Shown here: in pieces, positions 34,305 through 38,452 of the stretch
How the letters are laid out: each line of letters opens with the position of its first letter
Numbering within the stretch: the first letter of the stretch is position 1
Assembly: GCA_015654835.1 (NCBI GenBank)
Contig: JAATGG010000195.1
Location: 1 to 38,452, forward strand
DNA length: 38,452 bases
Reading direction: 5' to 3'
From: Terriglobales bacterium
GTDB taxonomy: Bacteria; Acidobacteriota; Terriglobia; Terriglobales; Acidobacteriaceae
Translations under genes and position numbers: made by a program
Notes under the pieces: generated by a model
Told to the model about the DNA's origin: nothing
The model's input: the letters and a program-made list of their open reading frames with translations, nothing else
The model's database searches: none

Positions 34305-35159
34305 CTAGAGCCCCATTTCCAGCCGGGTACGGGGGTCAAGCTGATCGCGCAGGGCATCGCCCAAGAAGTTGAAGCCGAGCACGGCTCCGGCCACAGCGGC
34401 GGCAGGGAAGAGCACCAGGTGGGGCGAGTCGAACAGGTGCAGCCGCGCATCGTTGAGCATGGCGCCCCAACTTGGCGCGGGCGCCGGAATCCCCAGGCCC
34501 AGGAACGACAGAGTGGCTTCGGCCAGGATCACTCCGGCCATGCCGATGGCGGCCTGCACCAGGATGGGCTGCACGATATTGGGCAGGATGTGTCGGAAAA
34601 AGATGCGAAGCCCGCTGGCGCCGAGAGCACGGGCGGCATCCACATATTCGCGGTCGCGGACGGCCATGACCTGCGCTCTTACCAGGCGCGCATATCCGGC
34701 CCATCCGCCGATAGCCAGGGCCAGGACAAGATTGGAGAAGCCGGGACCGAGGAAAGCGGCGAAGGCGATGGCGAGCAGGATGCCCGGCAACGCGAGGAAG
34801 GTGTTCATAGCGAAGGTGGTTAATGCGGTATCGATCCAACCGCCCAAATAACCGGCCAAACCACCGATGGCCAGACCGAGCGCCAGAGAAATTGTTACCA
34901 CGCTGACTGAAACTGCGAGTGAAAGACGCGCTCCCCAGAGCAGGCGCGACAGGGTATCACGGCCCAATTCGTCGGTGCCGGCCCAGTGCGCAGCCGAAGG
35001 GCCTTCAAGCCGGTGAAGCAGGTCAATTGCCGCCGGATTGTGCGATGCCAGCCAGGGCGCAGCCAGGCCGCCCAGCATAAACGCGGCCAACAGCAGGGCT
35101 CCGACAGCGGCCAGCGGCTGGCGTTTGGTGCGATTCAGAAGGTTGGAAAGAAAAGACAT
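34305..35159 (-). CDS. Peptide-type ABC transporter permease (DppC/GsiD-like)
   Basis: The 284-residue protein has an N-terminal TM with the DppC_N domain (about 15-60), HWAGTDELGRDTLSRLLWGA typical of DppC, five further TM segments and the EAA loop YVDAARALGASGLRIFFRHI followed by LPNIV. The end LGFNFLGDALRDQLDPRTRL is family-typical. ATG 35159 is chosen; the open frame continues another 680 bases upstream across the divergent CAP-domain gene and is not real there. It is co-transcribed with the yfcE-like gene. It probably pairs with the DppB-like protein encoded on the other strand 500 bases away. Confidence 0.92.
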   Translation of the reverse strand: MSFLSNLLNRTKRQPLAAVGALLLAAFMLGGLAAPWLASHNPAAIDLLHRLEGPSAAHWAGTDELGRDTLSRLLWGARLSLAVSVSVVTISLALGLAIGGLAGYLGGWIDTALTTFAMNTFLALPGILLAIAFAAFLGPGFSNLVLALAIGGWAGYARLVRAQVMAVRDREYVDAARALGASGLRIFFRHILPNIVQPILVQAAIGMAGVILAEATLSFLGLGIPAPAPSWGAMLNDARLHLFDSPHLVLFPAAAVAGAVLGFNFLGDALRDQLDPRTRLEMGL

Positions 35160-35213
35160 CGGCAAACAAAAGAATACAGCGACAGCCGGCACCCAGTCGG
35201 CTTCTAATTGGAT

Positions 35214-36008
35214 ATGCGCATTCTGCGGCACTCTTTGGTATTGGCTTTGGCGCTGGTCGCGTCGGTGGTTTTGGTGAAGGGGCAGTCGGCTCCGAGTGGA
35301 ACCCAGCCGGGAAAGCCAGACTCGGTTCAGCCCGAAGCCTGGCAGCTTTTGGTGCTGGCCAATGAGGCGCGGGTTCAGGCTGGCGCCAGGCCGCTGCAGT
35401 GGGATTCGGCTCTGGCCGCTGCCGCTCGCCAGCACTGCCTCCGCATGGTGGCCGAGGGGCAGATTTCGCATCGTTATGGCGGAGAGCCAGACCTGGTTGC
35501 CCGCACCAGCCAGGCTGGTGCGCATTTCAGTTTGATTGAAGAAAACTTGGCCGTGGGCCCATCGCCGGCAGGCATTCAGGACGAATGGATGCATTCCGAG
35601 ACGCATCGCACGAATCTGTTGAATCCGCAGGTGGATCGTTTGGGCGTGGCTGTGATAGCGAGCCGCGGTGTGCTCTACGCGGTGGCCGATTATGCCCAGG
35701 GCGTTGCCGTACGCACGCCAGCCCAGGTGGAGGCGACCGTCACCGCTCTCGTGCGCGCCAGTGGAGTCGCCATCGTGGCCGATGCCTCTGCCGCACGTGT
35801 CTATTGCGCTCAGAATCGTGTTCCGCCCAGCGCGCCCCAACCGAGTTTCTTAATGCGCTGGCAGAATTCCGATCTCAGTCACCTTCCTCAGCCGTTAACG
35901 GATCGGCTGGCCTCGGGGAGATTTCATCAAGCGGCTATCGGCAGTTGCCCGGCCGAGGAAGCGGAGGGGCAGTTCACGGCATATCGTGTTGCGGTGCTGT
36001 TGTATTAG
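35214..36008 (+). CDS. Exported CAP-domain (SCP/PR1-like) protein
   Basis: The 264-residue protein has a signal peptide (MRILRHSLVLALALVASVVL, cleavage near VKG-QSA). A CAP domain occupies about 35-165 (LLVLANEARVQAGARPLQWD, LAAAARQHCLRMVAEGQISH, FSLIEENLAVGPSPAGIQDE, WMHSETHRTNLLNPQVDRLG). The His of ISHRYGG, the Glu of EEN and the His of SETH sit at the usual cavity positions. A C-terminal region of about 100 residues without a known domain follows. Bacterial CAP proteins are secreted and mostly uncharacterised. ATG 35214 is chosen over TTG 35208. It is divergent from the dppC-like gene with a 54-base gap, so the two promoters must be very close or overlap. Confidence 0.88.
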   Translation: MRILRHSLVLALALVASVVLVKGQSAPSGTQPGKPDSVQPEAWQLLVLANEARVQAGARPLQWDSALAAAARQHCLRMVAEGQISHRYGGEPDLVARTSQAGAHFSLIEENLAVGPSPAGIQDEWMHSETHRTNLLNPQVDRLGVAVIASRGVLYAVADYAQGVAVRTPAQVEATVTALVRASGVAIVADASAARVYCAQNRVPPSAPQPSFLMRWQNSDLSHLPQPLTDRLASGRFHQAAIGSCPAEEAEGQFTAYRVAVLLY

Positions 36009-36091
36009 GTGTTCAGTCCCGGCATTTGATGGTGCATTCTATTCGTGATTTCACTTCACGTTTCTGGGCCACCATCTCCCAAAAAGGATGC

Positions 36092-37732
36092 CTAAGCCCG
36101 ATATTGGGCGACGGCTTTGTCGACCCGGTCGACCATCGGTATCAGGAATTCCATTAATTCAGTGACCTTCTGGACCACGCCTACGCTTTGTTCGGTCATT
36201 GCCGCCACATGTGTGATGTTCGAGCCGATGTCATTCATTGCCTCGGTTTGCTGCGATGATGCGGTTGCAATCTCCGAGACCATGCGCACGGCATCCCCCA
36301 TGAGGCGGTTGATTCCGTTGAGTGTATCGTGAGCTTCGCGCACGAGTACCACGCTTTCGCTTACCTGAGATGCTCCCGAGCGCATGCCCTTGATTGCCCG
36401 GTCACTGTCTCCTTGGATCTTCAGGATGAGGGCATCAATCTTTCCGGTAGCCTTCATAGTGCGGTCGGCCAGGCTTCTGACCTCGTTGGCTACCACTGCG
36501 AAACCTCGCCCCGCCTCTCCAGCACGAGCGGCTTCAATGGACGCATTCAGCGCTAACAGATTTGTCTGATCGGCAATCTCTCGAATTACCGCAGCAATTT
36601 CTCCCACTTCTGCCGAACTCGTACCCAGCGCCTCAACATCTGCAGACGCATCTTTGATGGCGGAAGCGAGGCTTTGAATCTGATCTGTGGCCTGTTGCGA
36701 AACCTCGGCTCCCTCGCCAGCCTTATTCCCCGCTTCCCTCACCGTCGTCTCGGTGGTTTGCAGGTGCTGTGAAACCTCTCCTATTGTCAGGCTGAGTTCG
36801 GTTGCAGCAGCAGCTACCGATGCGGTCGCGGTGCTTTGGGAACTGGCAGCCTGACTAATCTCTTGGACGCCATTCGAGACCTTCTGCGCTCCATCCTGTA
36901 CCTGGATCACAGCGTCCCCAATGCACTGAACCGTCGATTGGACCCACCCCATCAGCAACCTCAGCTTATGTCCGGTATTGCCCAGGAGATCAGACCGGTT
37001 GAGATCAAGCGGAATTGTCAGGTCGCCGCTCGAAAGAGCGCTGTCCATATAGGACTCGATTCGTCGCAGATCTCCGGTCAGACGAGGTAGAAAGATGAAT
37101 AACTCATATAGGGCGTATACGCCGCATAGTCCGGTTAAAGCCATCGCGCAATCCCGGAGAAAGGTATACCCGTATCCCCAAAGCAGTGCCGATGTCGCCG
37201 AGAATGCGGCCACCAAGGCTAGAAGTGCTCCGAAACCAAGCTGGAAGCTCAAGTCTGTAATCCGCTGCCGCGCCTGGGACAGGGCCGGCACCACGCGGCC
37301 CTCCTGGATCTTCAAGGAACTGTCTCCCGCGCGTATACGGCGATATGCGTCGGCAGTTGCCGCAATTTGCTCTCGAGTTGGTCTCGAACGGAGCGACTGG
37401 TAGCCAACGACGCGACCATTCTCGCGGACCGGAGAGGCAGTCGCCAATACCCAGTAATAGCCTCCGTCACTGCGTCGGTTCTTCACCAATCCTCTCCAAG
37501 GGCGTCCGGCCTTGAGCGATTTCCACATGTCCGCAAAAGCTTCCTTGGGCATGTCGGGATGGCGTACGAGATTGTGCGGTTTGCCGAGCATCTCCTCAAC
37601 GCGATAGTTGCTAATTCGCGCAAATGCGGCATTTGCTTCGACGATGAGGCCCCTCAGATCGGTTCGAGAATAAATGAATGTATTTTCGGGTACTAACGTT
37701 TCAATATTGGTAACGTGCACTACACCCGTCAT
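36092..37732 (-). CDS. Aer-like PAS methyl-accepting chemoreceptor
   Basis: The 546-residue protein has an N-terminal PAS domain (about 15-115, with [20 protein letters not shown], the Aer-type FAD-pocket region). Two TM segments form a short membrane anchor (about 165-215). A HAMP-like linker (about 215-270) and the cytoplasmic signalling domain (about 290-546) follow, with the hairpin tip [20 protein letters not shown] and [20 protein letters not shown]. No periplasmic domain lies between the TMs, matching Aer, an aerotaxis/redox sensor. No CheR pentapeptide is seen at the end. ATG 37732 has AAGGAA at good spacing. The gene is visibly less GC-rich than its neighbours, and no other chemotaxis gene lies near, hinting at acquisition. 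A GCCGATAA box lies 160 bases upstream. Confidence 0.92.
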   Translation of the reverse strand: MTGVVHVTNIETLVPENTFIYSRTDLRGLIVEANAAFARISNYRVEEMLGKPHNLVRHPDMPKEAFADMWKSLKAGRPWRGLVKNRRSDGGYYWVLATASPVRENGRVVGYQSLRSRPTREQIAATADAYRRIRAGDSSLKIQEGRVVPALSQARQRITDLSFQLGFGALLALVAAFSATSALLWGYGYTFLRDCAMALTGLCGVYALYELFIFLPRLTGDLRRIESYMDSALSSGDLTIPLDLNRSDLLGNTGHKLRLLMGWVQSTVQCIGDAVIQVQDGAQKVSNGVQEISQAASSQSTATASVAAAATELSLTIGEVSQHLQTTETTVREAGNKAGEGAEVSQQATDQIQSLASAIKDASADVEALGTSSAEVGEIAAVIREIADQTNLLALNASIEAARAGEAGRGFAVVANEVRSLADRTMKATGKIDALILKIQGDSDRAIKGMRSGASQVSESVVLVREAHDTLNGINRLMGDAVRMVSEIATASSQQTEAMNDIGSNITHVAAMTEQSVGVVQKVTELMEFLIPMVDRVDKAVAQYRA

Positions 37733-37892
37733 CGGGGTTCCTTTCCATGCGAGCCGGAGTTGCTATCGCCCGGTCGTCATGCGTCAGATATCCGCTTACC
37801 AGCATGATCTCCAGAGAAGGGACATCATGCTGGCGGACACAAGCTCTGATTTCAGTTGGAGGTACTACAACGCAAATCTTTCTTATTTCGTC

Positions 37893-37900
37893 TTATCGGC
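37893..37900 (-). promoter_or_regulatory. Candidate sigma-28 (FliA) -10 element for the chemoreceptor gene
   Basis: On the minus strand 37900-37893 reads GCCGATAA, the exact flagellar sigma-28 -10 consensus, about 160 bases before the chemoreceptor start. The expected TAAA -35 is weak (TCAT at the right distance). A second GCCGAT overlaps a few bases upstream. Chemoreceptors are classic sigma-28 targets. One exact 8-mer in a window this size is near chance, so position is the main support. Confidence 0.4.
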
Positions 37901-38015
37901 TCTAAATCGGCTTCCATGAATGGGAGGAAGAATAAGAATTCGGATTTAACAGGAATCCTGATTCCTATTTCAAGACGAAAACTACTGACACGGTACTGAC
38001 TGACCGTCTTATGCA

Positions 38016-38261
38016 GTGAGAGGTAACAGGAGAACCTTTCCACACAAGTCGGTGCGCCGCATCGGCATCCGAAACCAGCACATCAAGGTCGACCGGGGCT
38101 TGCTTGGCAAAGCCGATATGACCATCGCTGCTACTGACGATAGCTGGCTCAGATTTCTGGTGAAGGATTGCAACCTCTACTGGGAGATATTGCGGGGACA
38201 TGTTCGCTTCCGTGGTTCGCTACGACTCCTAAAGGCGTTTACGAAGTGCTTTCTGTTATAG
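38016..38261 (+). pseudogene. C-terminal remnant of an SCP2-like domain gene
   Basis: From about 38055 the frame reads RIGIRNQHIKVDRGLLGKAD, then MTIAATDDSWLRFL, NLYWEILRGHVRF and GSLRLLKAFTKCF before a TAG at 38259. This resembles the last ~65 residues of SCP2/sterol-carrier-type domains found at the C-terminus of larger bacterial proteins (ADLTV..D..TWLRFL...R..GSPRLLxAFxxCF). The region before it gives no homologous sequence, so the 5' part of the parent gene appears lost. The family call is by pattern memory only. The GTG at 38016 has no clear ribosome site. Confidence 0.45.
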
Positions 38262-38452
38262 CTATCTCGTAGCGAAAGACAGCGCGAGTTTCCGCATTCT
38301 GCACTTGACCGAATATTCATCTCCAACCCGGATAAAGCGATTGAGAAGCTGCCGTCTATCGCAGACTTAAAAGGATATTGGGCTGAAGTCAACGAAACAT
38401 TATCCGAAGGGTTCCAAACTCTTTCTGCTGCGCAGTGGCTGCAGCGTCACAC
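38262..38452 (+). pseudogene. 5'-truncated DinB-family gene fragment (open at window end)
   Basis: Directly after the TAG of the SCP2-like remnant, in the same frame, the sequence reads SERQREFPHSALDRIFISNP, then DKAIEKLPSIADLKGYWAEV and LSAAQWLQRH up to the last base. This looks like the middle of a DinB/DUF664-type protein (HSxLDRIF..P..AI..L.S...L..YWAEVN......L...QWL.RHT). There is no in-frame start codon or ribosome site between the stop and this sequence, so the N-terminal ~80 residues seem missing. It continues beyond the window. It may be debris of a deletion joining two former genes at about 38262. Confidence 0.45.

Noticed and set aside
35160..35840. N-terminal extension of the dppC-like frame
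   Set aside because: It overlaps the CAP-domain gene on the other strand; DppC proteins start at the Met at 35159.
1..38452. tRNA, rRNA, IS element, prophage or toxin-antitoxin genes
   Set aside because: Looked for on both strands; no transposase, integrase, cloverleaf sequence or small paired genes could be supported.

Overview
The window comes from a GC-rich Gram-negative bacterium, most likely an acidobacterium of the Terriglobia (subdivision 1). Three things point there: an ATPase-less ~800-residue double FtsX/MacB permease of the acidobacterial ADOP type (2466-4913), an Oar-like TonB-dependent receptor with an N-terminal carboxypeptidase-regulatory domain (23469-26135), and several polytopic or solenoid proteins of a style common in that group. 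This is inferred from protein content only. No rRNA, tRNA, CRISPR array, intact IS or phage gene was seen.

Layout. 1-2199 is the 3' part of a cellulose-synthase outer-membrane subunit (BcsC-like barrel), followed by a good terminator. Next comes the ADOP permease. Convergent to it is a two-gene signalling unit (7499 to 4965, minus strand): a membrane histidine-kinase-like protein translated just ahead of a stand-alone KdpD-N/Usp protein. The kinase-like protein has Arg where the phospho-accepting His belongs. Two tandem paralogous membrane proteins (7702-9186, 9458-10993), a ZIP metal transporter and a DUF4149 membrane protein follow. The minus-strand cluster 17328-12981 is a cytochrome c maturation operon: ccmF, a Cys-rich CcmH variant, a CcmI-N-like anchor protein and a carboxypeptidase-regulatory-like membrane protein.

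The middle holds an orphan receiver protein without its phospho-Asp, uvrB (possibly leaderless), a small exported protein, an MgtC-family protein, a TIGR01777-type epimerase, a short exported solenoid protein with FFGS repeats, the TonB receptor and a Gph-type HAD phosphatase. Then come a secreted esterase and, convergent to it, a DUF4097-type TGSGN-repeat protein; a strong hairpin separates these two.

The right part contains a periplasmic adaptor (MacA/HlyD type), a CorC/HlyC CBS protein, and the two peptide-ABC permeases dppB-like and dppC-like facing each other with a YfcE phosphodiesterase gene between. A secreted CAP-domain protein and an Aer-like PAS chemoreceptor follow. The last ~450 bases carry what look like remnants of an SCP2-domain gene and a DinB-family gene.

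Most notable are the two signalling proteins lacking their phosphorylation residues, the tandem candidate GT-C enzymes, the cytochrome-maturation operon with unusual CcmH chemistry, the pair of exported repeat proteins, and a dispersed family of CAGAGAACAGGG-like intergenic repeats. No complete, clearly new multi-gene defence or mobile system was recognised.
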